Under the pieces are notes generated by a model. The model saw only the letters and a program-made list of their open reading frames with translations. It had not been told where the DNA came from and searched no databases. A DNA stretch of 64,000 nt from the NCBI GenBank assembly GCA_937975915.1, contig CALJTY010000015.1, positions 16,036 to 80,035 of the forward strand. The letters are read 5' to 3'. The translations under genes and the position numbers were made by a program. The first letter of the stretch is position 1, and each line of letters starts with the position of its first letter. Positions 7,932 through 18,100 of the stretch are shown in pieces. Source of the DNA: an uncultured Acidimicrobiaceae bacterium. GTDB lineage: Bacteria; Actinomycetota; Acidimicrobiia; Acidimicrobiales; RAAP-2.

Positions 7932-8597
7932 ATGAGCGACATCGAAATCAACCACATTGAAGAAGTAGAGATCGAAGAAGAGATTCTTGACGTCACCATT
8001 CTTGAAGACGGTCTCGACGAAGATCCAATCGCCGAGAGCGCTTTTGACCGCCCAGGTCGTTGGTACATCGTGCACACCTTTGCTGGTCACGAACAAAAAG
8101 TGATTGGCGCTCTTAACAACATTGTTAAGTCCCGTGAACTCACCGAGAGCATCTACGAGATCTACCTGCCTGAAGAAGATGTCACTGAATTCAAGGCTGG
8201 CAAAAAGGTAACTGTTTCAAAGCGCATGTTCCCTAGCTACCTGCTTATTCGTTGCGAACCAGATCCAGAAATTTTCTACGTGATTGGCTCAACCCCTGGT
8301 GTCACTGGATTCGTTGGTGCTGAGAAGACTCGCCCAACCGCACTAACTCGCCGTGAAGTTGACAACATCATTCGACCAATTGTTGAAGGTGTTGAACAGC
8401 CAACCGCAAAGCGTCGCGCTCCGACGCACGAATTCGAAGTAAACGACACAGTGCAGATCAAGACTGGTCCTTTCGCAACATTCTCTGGCCACGTCGCCGA
8501 GATCAACGAAGACCAGCTCAAGGTCAAAGTGCTTGTTGACATCTTCGGTCGTGAAACACCAGTTGAACTTGACTTCACTCAAGTTACGAAGCTCTAA
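7932..8597 (+). CDS. nusG: Transcription termination/antitermination factor NusG
   Basis: NusG binds RNA polymerase and Rho or S10, linking transcription with termination and translation. The 221-residue protein begins with an acidic, variable segment (residues 1-38, rich in Glu, Asp and Ile) common in actinobacterial NusG. The NGN domain follows from GRWYIVHTFAGHEQKV (about 41-150), including FPSYLLIRC and TPGVTGFVG. A C-terminal KOW domain spans about 165-221, with VQIKTGPFATFSGHVAEI. It lies between secE and rplK with a short gap and an AAGGAG motif before rplK. Confidence 0.96.
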   Translation: MSDIEINHIEEVEIEEEILDVTILEDGLDEDPIAESAFDRPGRWYIVHTFAGHEQKVIGALNNIVKSRELTESIYEIYLPEEDVTEFKAGKKVTVSKRMFPSYLLIRCEPDPEIFYVIGSTPGVTGFVGAEKTRPTALTRREVDNIIRPIVEGVEQPTAKRRAPTHEFEVNDTVQIKTGPFATFSGHVAEINEDQLKVKVLVDIFGRETPVELDFTQVTKL

Positions 8598-8621
8598 AGA
8601 TCGCATAAGGAGAAATAGCTC

Positions 8622-9047
8622 ATGGCTAAAAAAGTTGTTGCAGTAGTAAAGATCCAGCTGGAAGCAGGCGGAGCAACGCCTGCGCCGCCAGTTGGTACAG
8701 CCCTAGGACCCCACGGTATTCAGACCATGGAGTTCTGCAAGCAGTACAACGCTGCTACGGAAGCAATGAAGGGCACGGTTATCCCGGTTGACATTTCAAT
8801 CTACGACGACCGTTCTTTCTCATTCGTACTTAAGACTCCTCCAACACCGGTGCTTCTTCGCCAGGCTGCAGGAATCGCTAAGGGTGCGCACACCGCAGGT
8901 CGTGAGACTGTCGCCAGTGTGACCATGGCACAAGTTGAAGAAATCGCGAAGACCAAGCTCAAGGACCTCAACACTGATGACCTCGAGCAGGCCAAGCTAC
9001 AAGTCGCTGGAACTGCTCGTTCTATGGGCATCTCAGTAGGGCAATAG
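8622..9047 (+). CDS. rplK: 50S ribosomal protein L11 (uL11)
   Basis: L11 forms the GTPase-associated centre with 23S rRNA helices 43/44 and is the target region for thiostrepton-type antibiotics. The 141-residue protein is of normal length. It shows the N-terminal proline-rich switch ATPAPPVGTALGPHGI (about residues 18-33) and the RNA-binding C-terminal domain starting near PPTPVLLRQAAGI. The RBS AAGGAG lies 9-10 nt upstream of the ATG. rplA follows after 8 bp and they form the usual L11-L1 pair, which in many bacteria is repressed by L1. Confidence 0.97.
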   Translation: MAKKVVAVVKIQLEAGGATPAPPVGTALGPHGIQTMEFCKQYNAATEAMKGTVIPVDISIYDDRSFSFVLKTPPTPVLLRQAAGIAKGAHTAGRETVASVTMAQVEEIAKTKLKDLNTDDLEQAKLQVAGTARSMGISVGQ

Positions 9048-9055
9048 GAGAAATA

Positions 9056-9772
9056 ATGAAGCACGGTAAGAAATACATCAACGCTCTTTCACAGGTAAAC
9101 CGTGAAGAGCTCATCACTATTGCTGAAGCTGTTGAAAAGGTAAAGGCAGTTGCGACTGCCAAGTTCGACGAAACAGTTGAAGTTGCAATCCGTCTTGGTG
9201 TTGACCCACGTAAGGCTGAGCAGCTCGTTCGCGGAACTCTTTCACTTCCTTCAGGAACTGGAAAGACCAACCGAGTAGCTGTATTCGCCGCTGGTGAATA
9301 CGCACAAGCTGCACGTGACGCAGGCGCTGACTTCGTTGGTGCTGACGACCTTGTTGCCAAGGTTGCTGGTGGATTCCTCGACTTTGACATTGCGATCGCT
9401 ACTCCTGACCTCATGGGTCAAGTTGGTGGACTTGGACGAGTACTTGGACCACGTGGACTTATGCCAAACCCTAAGACTGGAACCGTAACCATGGACGTCG
9501 CCAAAGCAGTTGGCGAATTCAAGGGTGGACGTGTTGAGTACCGCTGTGACAAGGTTGGAAACGTTCAACTACGCGTTGGAAAGGTCAGCTTCTCAAAGGA
9601 TGACCTCGTCGCTAACGTGCAAGCTGTCGTAGACGAGTTGACTCGTGTGAAGCCAGCTAGCGCCAAGGGCCGTTACATCATGAGCATCACTGTTTCTTCA
9701 ACTATGGGACCTGGCGTCAAGATCGACCCAACTCGTACGAAGGAACAAGAAGAAGTTTTGGCTAACGCCTAA
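9056..9772 (+). CDS. rplA: 50S ribosomal protein L1 (uL1)
   Basis: L1 forms the mobile stalk that guides deacylated tRNA out of the E site and often represses its own operon. The 238-residue product has the standard two-domain layout with the typical LGVDPRKAEQLVRGTLSLP (about residues 48-66), GPRGLMPNPKTGTV and the C-terminal AKGRYIMSITVSSTMGPGVKID. The RBS AGGAG is 5 nt from the ATG at 9056. It ends the rplKA unit; a promoter for rplJL begins 8 bp after its stop. Confidence 0.97.
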   Translation: MKHGKKYINALSQVNREELITIAEAVEKVKAVATAKFDETVEVAIRLGVDPRKAEQLVRGTLSLPSGTGKTNRVAVFAAGEYAQAARDAGADFVGADDLVAKVAGGFLDFDIAIATPDLMGQVGGLGRVLGPRGLMPNPKTGTVTMDVAKAVGEFKGGRVEYRCDKVGNVQLRVGKVSFSKDDLVANVQAVVDELTRVKPASAKGRYIMSITVSSTMGPGVKIDPTRTKEQEEVLANA

Positions 9773-9779
9773 TTACGTT

Positions 9780-9809
9780 TTGACGGGGCACCCGCCCCGT
9801 CACTACGAT
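9780..9809 (+). promoter_or_regulatory. Promoter for rplJL, -35 inside a hairpin
   Basis: TTGACG (9780-9785) and TACGAT (9804-9809) are separated by 18 bp. A perfect 8-bp inverted repeat, GACGGGGC (9782-9789) and GCCCCGTC (9794-9801), overlaps the -35 box and fills the spacer. It may serve as a weak terminator for rplKA in RNA or as a protein-binding palindrome in DNA. There is no T run after it. Confidence 0.65.
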
Positions 9810-9815
9810 GTAGTA

Positions 9816-9992
9816 CCTGCATGAAGTTTGTGCAAAAAGTTTTTTAAGAACGCCAGAGACATCCGGTGTGGGAAACCACTTAAAGAATCGAAAGATTCGC
9901 CCGACGAGGAGTTCGAGTTGTTGCCCTCGGGTACGACTTGTTCGCTTGGATGTTGAGGCCCGTACCGGGCGGCATCCGGTGAAGGAGTCAGT
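9816..9992 (+). ncRNA. L10-type ribosomal leader
   Basis: The ~180-nt untranslated leader before rplJ can form several small hairpins, for example GTGG-GAAA-CCAC near 9868-9879 and GAATC-GAAA-GATTC at 9885-9898. Longer pairing around GCCCTCGGGTACGAC and GGCCCGTACCGGGC is also possible. Position, size and structure match the autoregulatory L10 leader, in which the L10-L12 complex binds its own mRNA. The assignment is by position and hairpin content only; no covariance model was run. Confidence 0.75.
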
Positions 9993-10721
9993 ATGAGCAA
10001 GATTCGCCCCGAGAAGGTCGAAACAGTCGACGAAGTAAAGGCCCGCGTTGAAACAACATCAACTGCTGTCGTTACTGAATACCGCGGTCTAACCGTTACC
10101 GAGATCCAGCAGTTGCGCAAGCAGCTTCGTGGACTTGGCGCAGACTACAAAGTCTTCAAGAACTCACTCGTTCGTCGTGCAATCACTGGAACATCAGTTG
10201 AGCCAATGACTGAGTTCCTCGTTGGACCAACAGCAATTGCTTTCGTTGACGGTGACGTCTCGGCAGTAGCCAAGGCTCTTAAGGACTTTGCAAAGGAATC
10301 ACCAAAGCTCGTTATTAAGGGTGGTGTTCTTGACGGCAAGGCACTTTCACTTAGTGACCTTGTTGCTCTTGCGGACCTTCCAAGTCGCGATGTTCTTCTT
10401 GCACAACTCGCAGGACTCATTGCTTCACCACTTCGCACCATGGCCGGCCTTATCAAGGCTGTGCCGCAAAACTTCGCCTACGGCCTCTCGGCCCTCATCG
10501 ACTCTAAGGGTGGCGCTGCTGCGCCAGCTCCAGTAGTCGAAGAGGTTGTTGAGGCTGCCGAGACTCCGGCCGGGGTCGAGGAAGCTGCTCCGGCAGCGAG
10601 CGACGACGCCGCGGCAGAGGTCGCGGAGGTCGCAGTTGAAGAAACGGCTGTAGAAGCTGTTGCTGAAGCTGAAACCACCGAGGCTCCTTCCGAGGAAGTC
10701 GCGAGCGAACCGGCCGAATAA
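9993..10721 (+). CDS. rplJ: 50S ribosomal protein L10 (uL10) with acidic tail
   Basis: L10 anchors the L7/L12 dimers on the ribosomal stalk. The conserved core runs to about residue 172 and includes the RNA-binding N-terminal domain (TEYRGLTVTEIQQLRKQLR) and the L12-binding helix region. About 70 extra residues follow (173-242), composed almost wholly of Ala, Glu, Val, Pro and Ser. L10 is usually 165-180 residues, so this acidic tail is large even though some actinobacterial L10 proteins have shorter ones. The GC-rich tail codons differ from the core but stay in frame. The ATG at 9993 has GAAGGAG upstream. rplL follows after 43 bp. Confidence 0.95.
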   Translation: MSKIRPEKVETVDEVKARVETTSTAVVTEYRGLTVTEIQQLRKQLRGLGADYKVFKNSLVRRAITGTSVEPMTEFLVGPTAIAFVDGDVSAVAKALKDFAKESPKLVIKGGVLDGKALSLSDLVALADLPSRDVLLAQLAGLIASPLRTMAGLIKAVPQNFAYGLSALIDSKGGAAAPAPVVEEVVEAAETPAGVEEAAPAASDDAAAEVAEVAVEETAVEAVAEAETTEAPSEEVASEPAE

Positions 10722-10764
10722 CAAATCAACGCAGTAACAAAACGTAACGAAGAAAGGAATCACC

Positions 10765-11160
10765 ATGGCTGGAACATTGACTAAGGATCAGATCCTCGAC
10801 GGAATTGCAGAACTTTCTGTAATCGAATTGAGCGAACTACTCAAGGAATTCGAAGAGAAGTTCGGCGTATCTGCTGCTGCACCTGCTGCAGCTGCTGCAC
10901 CTGCTGCTGCTGGCGGCGGAGCTGCTGCTGGCGGAGCTGCTGAAGAGAAGAGTGACTACGACGTCATCTTGACTGACGGTGGCGAAAAGAAGATTGCTGT
11001 TATTAAGGAAGTTCGTACCCTTACTAACCTCGGTCTTAAGGAAGCTAAGGACCTCGTGGACGGCGCTCCAAAGCCTGTACTCGAAAAGGTTTCTAAGGCT
11101 GACGCCGACAAGGCAAAGGCTGCTCTTGAAGCTGCTGGCGCAACGGTTGAAGTTAAGTAA
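10765..11160 (+). CDS. rplL: 50S ribosomal protein L7/L12 (bL12)
   Basis: L7/L12 is the multi-copy stalk protein that recruits and activates translational GTPases. The 131-residue protein has the N-terminal dimerisation domain (LTKDQILDGIAELSVIELSELLKEFEEKFGV). A flexible Ala/Gly-rich hinge follows (about residues 34-56), then the globular C-terminal domain with KKIAVIKEVR and GLKEAKDLVDGAP. The Ala/Gly hinge is encoded by short GCTGCN repeats. AGAAAGGA precedes the ATG. A strong intrinsic terminator follows 16 bp after the stop. Confidence 0.97.
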   Translation: MAGTLTKDQILDGIAELSVIELSELLKEFEEKFGVSAAAPAAAAAPAAAGGGAAAGGAAEEKSDYDVILTDGGEKKIAVIKEVRTLTNLGLKEAKDLVDGAPKPVLEKVSKADADKAKAALEAAGATVEVK

Positions 11161-11176
11161 CCCAACGTTTTCAAGC

Positions 11177-11214
11177 AAAAGCCCCGACTGGTTCGCCAGT
11201 CGGGGCTTTTTCTT
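11177..11214 (+). terminator. Intrinsic terminator after rplL
   Basis: A perfect stem, AAAAGCCCCGACTGG against CCAGTCGGGGCTTTT, closes on a TTCG tetraloop and is followed by a T-rich tail (TTTTTCTTT). It separates the rplJL unit from rpoBC. The A and T runs on both sides would make it work in either direction. Confidence 0.93.
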
Positions 11215-11226
11215 TGTCTAGGGTGC

Positions 11227-11255
11227 TTGACCTCGGGCCCCAGGGTGCTTATGGT
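11227..11255 (+). promoter_or_regulatory. Promoter for rpoBC
   Basis: TTGACC (11227-11232) and TATGGT (11250-11255) lie 17 bp apart, directly downstream of the rplL terminator. Transcription would start near 11262, giving a leader of about 160 nt before the rpoB start at 11423. Short GC-rich inverted repeats occur in that leader, but no known leader class is recognised. Confidence 0.6.
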
Positions 11256-11422
11256 TTAGGCATCCGCCCCGCGGAAGCGTCTCCTAAGGAGCGCCACTTG
11301 CGCATTGACCTCTTGCGCCAGTAGCATTGTCAGACCCTGTCCTTCTGCCTATTTCGTCAACCCCTGACGCGAATCGTCATTTGGTCATGGTCACGCCACC
11401 CACTTACATGGAGGATTTTCTG

Positions 11423-14400
11423 TTGACGTCTCGGTCCCTTAGCCCAGTACGTTTTAACTTCTCAGCGTTGGGTGAGGCATATCCTCTACCTAACCTGCTC
11501 GAGATTCAGCGCGATAGCTTCGACCTATTTATGAAGCAAGGATTGCGTGAAGCTTTTGAAGCTATCTCGCCAATCAGTGACTTCACAGGTCGCTTGTCGC
11601 TAGAACTCGAGTTCGATCCAGATGACATGGATCTGAAGAGCCCACCGAAGTTCACTGTTGAAGAGTGTCGCCAACGCGCAACTACTTACTCACAGCCAAT
11701 TTTCGTTCACGCACGTTTCTTGAACTCTGAAACTGGAGAAATTAAAGAGCAGACCGTGTTCATGGGTGACTTCCCAATCATGACCGAACAAGGAACGTTC
11801 ATCATTAACGGAACAGAGCGTGTGGTTGTTTCACAGCTCGTTCGTTCACCTGGTGTTTTGTTCCAGCCTGGCAAGGATGAGAAGGTTGCTTTTGAAGGAA
11901 CCATCCACCCGGGCCGCGGTGAATGGTTGCAGGTTGACCTTGAAGAAAAGAAGAACAAGTCTGCGAACGCTGGTGCACGTATTGCACGTAAGCGTCGTAT
12001 TTCGATCTTCACACTTCTTCGTGCACTCGACACTTCAATGGACGAAGCATTCTTCAATAAGTTTGTTGAACACTTCGACTTCCTCGAAGACCAGTTCCAC
12101 ACTGACTGGAAAAAGGCGCACACCGAAATCGCCAAGCACATGGACAAGTACAACATGGAGGACTCACCTGAGAACTTCCTCAAGGCCAGCCAGGAAACTG
12201 CATGGCTTGAGATCTACCGTCGTGCTCGTCCAGGTGAAGTGCAAACTATCGAAGCTGCTCGTCAGTACTTCGAAGGTGCATTCTTCTCTGAAAAGCGTTA
12301 CGACCTTTCACGCGTAGGTCGCTACAAGCTCGACATCAAGCTTGGTGCAGAAGTTGCAAAGAACGTTGAACTCTTCGGTGACCTTCTTGAGAAGCCAAAC
12401 CCAGAGCTGCACGTTCTTTCAAAGGCCGAAGTACTTGCAACCGCAACGTACCTCCTAAACCTTGCTCGTGACCGCACTGCAAAAGAAACTACGTACCACA
12501 TTGACGACCAGGACCACTTCGCGAACCGTCGTATCCGTTCAGTTGGTGAACTAATCCAGAACGCACTGCGCACTGGACTTTCACGTATGGAGCGCGTTGT
12601 ACGTGAGCGTATGAACACACAAGACGTTGAGTCAATTGCACCTCAGACATTGATCAACATCCGCCCAGTGATGTCAGCGATTAAGGAATTCTTCGCAACG
12701 TCACAGCTCAGTCAGTTCATGGACCAGAACAACCCACTGTCGGGACTAACGCACAAGCGTCGTCTTTCAGCGCTGGGACCTGGTGGACTTTCTCGTGAGC
12801 GTGCGGGTCTTGAAGTTCGAGACGTTCACTCCTCTCACTACGGACGTATGTGTCCTATTGAAACTCCAGAAGGTCCGAACGTAGGACTTATTGGTTACCT
12901 CGCTAACTATGCACGTATTAATGAATACGGATTCATTGAGACTCCGTACCGGATTGTTAAGAACGGAAAAGTAACGGGTGATGTTGAATACTTCACCGCT
13001 GACGCTGAAGAGCGTTTCGTTATTGCTCAGGCGAACACTGAAGTAGACGCATCTGGAAAGATTTTGGCCGACCGCGTACTTGTACGTCGTGGACCAATTG
13101 GAACCGGACTCCGCGTTGGTTCATCAAACAAGTCTTCTTCTACAACGTCAGAAATTGACTTTGTGAAGCCAGAAGAAGTTGAGCTGATGGACGTTTCAAC
13201 ACGTCAGGTTATTTCTGTTGCTACTGCACTTATTCCATTCGTAGAACACGACGACGCCCAGCGCGCGTTGATGGGTGCGAACATGCAAAAGCAGGCTGTG
13301 CCGCTCATCATGCCAGAAGCTCCATTCGTTGGAACTGGAATGGAAGCTCGCGCTGCTCTTGACTCTGGTGACGTGCTCATCGCTGAAGGAGATGGAACTG
13401 TTGCTTCTGTTTCTGGTGACCGCATTGTTGTTCAGTACGAAAAGGGTGTTGTTGACCGTTACGGTAAGGAACTCGGTAAGAAGCAGTACAACCTAAACAA
13501 GTTCCGTCGTTCGAACCAGGACACTTCTATTAACCAGAAGCCACTCGTGTTCGGAAACGAAACTGTGAAGTTGGGCGACCTTCTTGCAGACGGAACATCT
13601 ACCTACAACGGTGAACTCGCACTTGGTAAGAACTTGCTCGTGGCGTACATGCCATGGGAAGGGTACAACTACGAAGACGCGATCATTCTTAACGAACGTC
13701 TAGTTCGTGACGATGTTCTTACTTCTATCCACGTTAAGGAATACGAAATTGACGCTCGCGACACCAAGCTTGGTGCCGAAGAAATCACTCGAGACATTCC
13801 TAACTTGCCAGACGACATTTTGGCTGACCTCGACGACCGCGGAATTGTTCGCATTGGTGCTGAAGTTCAGCCTGGTGACATCCTCGTAGGTAAGGTCACT
13901 CCAAAGGGTGAAACTGAGCAGAGCCCAGAAGAGCGTCTGCTTCGTGCAATCTTCGGTGAAAAGGCTCGTGAAGTACGAGACACATCACTTAAGGTTCCCC
14001 ACGGTGAGTCTGGAAAAGTTATCGACGTCAAGGTGTACAGCCGCGACGAAGACCACGAAATGCAGCCTGGTGTTAACCAGCTTGTAAAGGTTTATGTTGC
14101 TCAGAAGCGAAAGATCTCTGAAGGTGACAAGCTCGCCGGACGCCACGGTAACAAGGGTGTTATCTCAAAGATCCTTCCTGAAGAAGACATGCCGTACATG
14201 GAAGACGGAACACCAGTCGACATCATCTTGTCGCCACTTGGTGTACCAAGTCGTATGAACGTTGGTCAGGTTCTTGAATCTCACCTCGGTTACGCGGCTC
14301 GTCACGGTTGGGAAGGCATCACTGTTAACCCAGCAGTAGGAACATCAGGTCAGACAGACCAGAACAACCCTGCAAGTCGTCCATTCCGTAAGACTCGTCC

Positions 14401-15106
14401 ACGCACAGAGCCTGCGATCTACGTTTCAACGCCATCGTTTGACGGTGCGCACTGGGACGAGACCGAGCGTGCGAAGGACAAGCCAACGATCCAAAAGACA
14501 TTCCAGACTCTTAACGTCGACGGTCGAAACGGTAAGCGCTTGCTTGCTGGCGACAATGACGGCAAGGTCACATTGTTTAACGGACGTACAGGTGAGTCAT
14601 ACGACAATCCAATCTCAGTTGGTTACGCCTACATCTTGAAGCTCGCTCACATGGTCGACGACAAGATTCACGCACGTTCAACTGGTCCATACTCAATGAT
14701 CACTGCCCAGCCACTCGGTGGTAAGGCGCAGTTCGGTGGTCAGCGTTTCGGAGAAATGGAAGTTTGGGCTCTCGAAGCATACGGAGCTGCTTACGCACTT
14801 CAAGAACTCTTGACTGTGAAGTCAGACGACATGAAGGGCCGCGAGCGCGCTTACGAAGCAATCGTTAAGGGTCAGAACTTGCCAGAGCCTGGAATCCCAG
14901 AATCCTTCAAGGTTCTTATCAAGGAAATGCAATCACTCTGTCTAAACGTAGAAGTACGTGACAAGAACAAGCAGCACGTTGATCTTGCAGACACTGAAGA
15001 AGACTTCTTCTCAGTTACTCGCGAACTCGGAATCGACATCAGTCGACCTGAGCGTGGTTCTGATGAAGAAGATGCCCGCCGCGCCGCCGAAAGGAAGTTG
15101 TCATGA
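11423..15106 (+). CDS. rpoB: DNA-directed RNA polymerase subunit beta
   Basis: The beta subunit forms one side of the polymerase active-site cleft. The TTG at 11423 was chosen because GGAGG ends 8 nt before it and the protein then begins SRSLSPVRFNFSALGE; the longer frame from 11327 adds 32 residues with no ribosome-binding site. The product is 1227 residues, longer than many actinobacterial RpoB proteins (about 1160). The rifampicin pocket reads TSQLSQFMDQNNPLSG then LTHKRRLSALGPGGLSRERAG, with the susceptible-type Asp, His and Ser residues. KRKISEGDKLAGRHGNKGV and MPYMEDGTPVDIILSPLGVP are active-site regions. The stop overlaps the rpoC start by 4 bp (ATGA). Confidence 0.96.
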   Translation: MTSRSLSPVRFNFSALGEAYPLPNLLEIQRDSFDLFMKQGLREAFEAISPISDFTGRLSLELEFDPDDMDLKSPPKFTVEECRQRATTYSQPIFVHARFLNSETGEIKEQTVFMGDFPIMTEQGTFIINGTERVVVSQLVRSPGVLFQPGKDEKVAFEGTIHPGRGEWLQVDLEEKKNKSANAGARIARKRRISIFTLLRALDTSMDEAFFNKFVEHFDFLEDQFHTDWKKAHTEIAKHMDKYNMEDSPENFLKASQETAWLEIYRRARPGEVQTIEAARQYFEGAFFSEKRYDLSRVGRYKLDIKLGAEVAKNVELFGDLLEKPNPELHVLSKAEVLATATYLLNLARDRTAKETTYHIDDQDHFANRRIRSVGELIQNALRTGLSRMERVVRERMNTQDVESIAPQTLINIRPVMSAIKEFFATSQLSQFMDQNNPLSGLTHKRRLSALGPGGLSRERAGLEVRDVHSSHYGRMCPIETPEGPNVGLIGYLANYARINEYGFIETPYRIVKNGKVTGDVEYFTADAEERFVIAQANTEVDASGKILADRVLVRRGPIGTGLRVGSSNKSSSTTSEIDFVKPEEVELMDVSTRQVISVATALIPFVEHDDAQRALMGANMQKQAVPLIMPEAPFVGTGMEARAALDSGDVLIAEGDGTVASVSGDRIVVQYEKGVVDRYGKELGKKQYNLNKFRRSNQDTSINQKPLVFGNETVKLGDLLADGTSTYNGELALGKNLLVAYMPWEGYNYEDAIILNERLVRDDVLTSIHVKEYEIDARDTKLGAEEITRDIPNLPDDILADLDDRGIVRIGAEVQPGDILVGKVTPKGETEQSPEERLLRAIFGEKAREVRDTSLKVPHGESGKVIDVKVYSRDEDHEMQPGVNQLVKVYVAQKRKISEGDKLAGRHGNKGVISKILPEEDMPYMEDGTPVDIILSPLGVPSRMNVGQVLESHLGYAARHGWEGITVNPAVGTSGQTDQNNPASRPFRKTRPRTEPAIYVSTPSFDGAHWDETERAKDKPTIQKTFQTLNVDGRNGKRLLAGDNDGKVTLFNGRTGESYDNPISVGYAYILKLAHMVDDKIHARSTGPYSMITAQPLGGKAQFGGQRFGEMEVWALEAYGAAYALQELLTVKSDDMKGRERAYEAIVKGQNLPEPGIPESFKVLIKEMQSLCLNVEVRDKNKQHVDLADTEEDFFSVTRELGIDISRPERGSDEEDARRAAERKLS

Positions 15107-18100
15107 GTCCGCTCGACGTCAACCAGTTTGAAGAACTAAGCATTGGCCTCGCCACTGCGTCAAACATCCGTAGTTGGTCATCAGGAGAAGTTAAGAAGCC
15201 TGAGACAATCAACTACCGCACACTGCGCCCTGAGAAGGATGGTCTTTTCTGCGAAAAGATTTTCGGACCTCAGAAGGCTTGGGAATGTGCATGTGGAAAG
15301 TACAAGCGAGTTCGTTTTAAGGGAATCGTTTGTGAGCGCTGTGGTGTTGAAGTTACGAGTGACAAAGTTCGTCGTGACCGCATGGGACACATTGCCCTTT
15401 CTGCACCAGTAGTTCACATTTGGTACTTGCGTGGAACACGCTCATGGCTTGCCTACCTTCTTATGGGAACACTTCCAAAGGAAGAACTCAAGGCCAAGCA
15501 GCTCGAGAAGGTTATTTACTTCGCCGCGCACATGGTTACCCACGTTGAAATTGACCGTCGCCACGAAGACCTCAGCGATCTTCGCCAAGGTCTCTCAGAC
15601 GAACTGATTGAAATTGCAGAGCGCGAAGTTAAGGCACTCGACACCAAGTTGAAGGACATCGAAGCTCGTGCCGCAAAGCTTGAGTCAGAAGGAGCGAAGG
15701 AAACTGAACTTCGCGCACTTCAGCGTGGAACTGAGAAGGAACTGGACGCTGTTCGTTCACGTTTCGCCGAAGAACGCGAACTTGCTAAGCAAGCATTCGA
15801 CACATTCGAAGGTCTGCACTCACGTCAGATCATTGAAGACGAAGTTCTCTACCGTGAAATGGAATTCCGTTACGGGGAATACTTCGAAGGTGGCATGGGA
15901 GCTAACGCAATCTTGCAACTAATCGACCGCATGGACCTCGACGAAGAAGAAAAGGTAATGCGCGAGATGATTGACGCTAAGGATGGCCGCAAGCCACTTA
16001 GTGCTCAGCGTCACGCCAAGTTCCTTAAGCGCCTCGCCATTGTTCAGTCGTTCAACCGTCGTGATGACCAGGGCCGTCGTCTTAATGACCCACGTGCCAT
16101 GATCCTCGAAGCAGTGCCAGTTATTCCGCCAGACCTTCGCCCAATGGTGCAGCTCGACGGTGGACGCTTCGCGACATCAGACCTCAACGACCTTTACCGT
16201 CGTGTGATCAACCGCAACAACCGACTCAAGCGCTTGCTTGACCTCGGTGCTCCAGACATCATTGTTAACAACGAAAAGCGAATGCTCCAAGAAGCAGTCG
16301 ACGCGTTGTTCGACAACGGTCGTCGTGGACGCCCAGTTGCTGGCCAGTCAGGTCGACCACTGAAGTCTCTTTCAGACATGTTGAAGGGTAAGCAGGGACG
16401 TTTCCGTCAGAACTTGCTCGGAAAGCGCGTTGACTACTCAGGTCGTTCAGTAATTGTTGTTGGACCTCAGCTCAAACTGCACCAGTGTGGTCTGCCAAAG
16501 ATGATGGCGCTTGAACTCTTCAAGCCTTTCGTTATGAAGCGACTCATTGAAACGCAGATGGCTCAGAACATCAAGAGCGCTAAGCGCATGGTTGAACGCC
16601 GTAAGGCAGTTGTGTGGGACGTTCTAGAAGAAGTTATTCGTGAGCACCCAGTACTTCTTAACCGTGCACCGACTCTTCACCGACTTGGTATCCAGGCTTT
16701 CGAGCCAGTACTTGTAGACGGTAAGGCCATTCAGATTCACCCACTCGTATGTAAGGCGTTCAACGCTGACTTCGACGGTGACCAGATGGCGGTACACGTA
16801 CCGCTCTCTGCTGAAGCACAGGCTGAAGCACGCATCTTGATGTTGTCTACAAACAACATCTTCACACCGGCAACCGGTCGTCCTATTACTGAGCCTGCTC
16901 AGGACATGGTCTTTGGTGCCTACTACCTAACACTTCCAGCTGACGCTGAAGTGGAGAACCCACCAGTGTTCCGTCACGTCTTCGAGATCGAAAATGCTCT
17001 CGCCGACAAGGTCATTGGTCTTCGTTCACCAATTCAGATTCGTCCACTCGAAGGATCATCGCTTGCGATGCGCCTCGAGCTTGCAGGAATTGAAACAAAG
17101 GGCGTTAACCGTCAACTTGTTACAACACCTGGACGTGTTTTCTTTAACGAAGCGCTGCCATTTGGCTTCCGTTTCGTTAACGAGCTCATTGGAAAGAACG
17201 CCACACCAATTGGAACGATTGTTGAAGAAATTTCAGGAAACTTCGGACGTCACGAAGTTGCTGAAGCTCTTGACGCAATTAAGTCACTTGGTTTCCGTTA
17301 CGCCACTAAGTCAGGTCTCACCATCTCAATTGATGACGTTGTTACAACGCCAGAGAAGGCCGAGATTCTTAACAAGTATGAAGAGCAGGCCGCCAAGGTT
17401 GAAACTAACTACAAGCGTGGTGTGATTGTGGACGACGAACGTCGTCAACAGGAAATCGAGATTTGGACTAACGCGAACAAGGAGGTCGGTGACGCCACTG
17501 ACCGTGCCATGAACGCAAAGTTCGACAACCCAATTCGCATGATGGTTGACTCTGGTGCTCGTGGTAACTCACAGCAGATTCGCCAGATCGCCGCTATGAA
17601 GGGTCTCGTATCTAACCCACGTGGTGAAATGATTCCTCGCCCGATTAAGTCTTCATTCCGTGAAGGCCTTTCGGTTCTTGAGTACTTCATCTCAACGCAC
17701 GGTACCCGTAAGGGACTGGGTGACACCGCTCTACGTACTGCTGACTCTGGATACCTAACACGTCGACTCGTTGACGTTGCTCAGGAACTCATTGTTAAGG
17801 AATTCGACTGTGCCACAACTCGTGGAATGTGGATCGAGCATGTTGCTGCTGACACACGCGGACAGCGTGCTCACCTCGAAACCAAGCTATGGGGACGTGT
17901 TGTTTCAGAACCTGTGACACTTTCAGACGGCACCACTATTGAAGCTGGTGTGATGTTGATGGCTGATGATGTTGAGCGTCTTCGTGACGACTCAGCAGTG
18001 ACGCGTGTTCGTGTTCGTACAACACTTACGTGTGACGCACTTCAGGGTGTTTGTGCAGCGTGTTACGGACTTTCACTTGCTACCCACCAACTCGTTGAGC

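Noticed and set aside
10861..10950. GCTGCN trinucleotide repeats in rplL
   Set aside because: They encode the normal Ala/Gly hinge of L7/L12 and are not a separate repeat element or CRISPR.
11327..11422. Upstream TTG start for rpoB
   Set aside because: No Shine-Dalgarno precedes it, whereas TTG 11423 has GGAGG at 8 nt; the extra 32 residues do not look like an RpoB N terminus.
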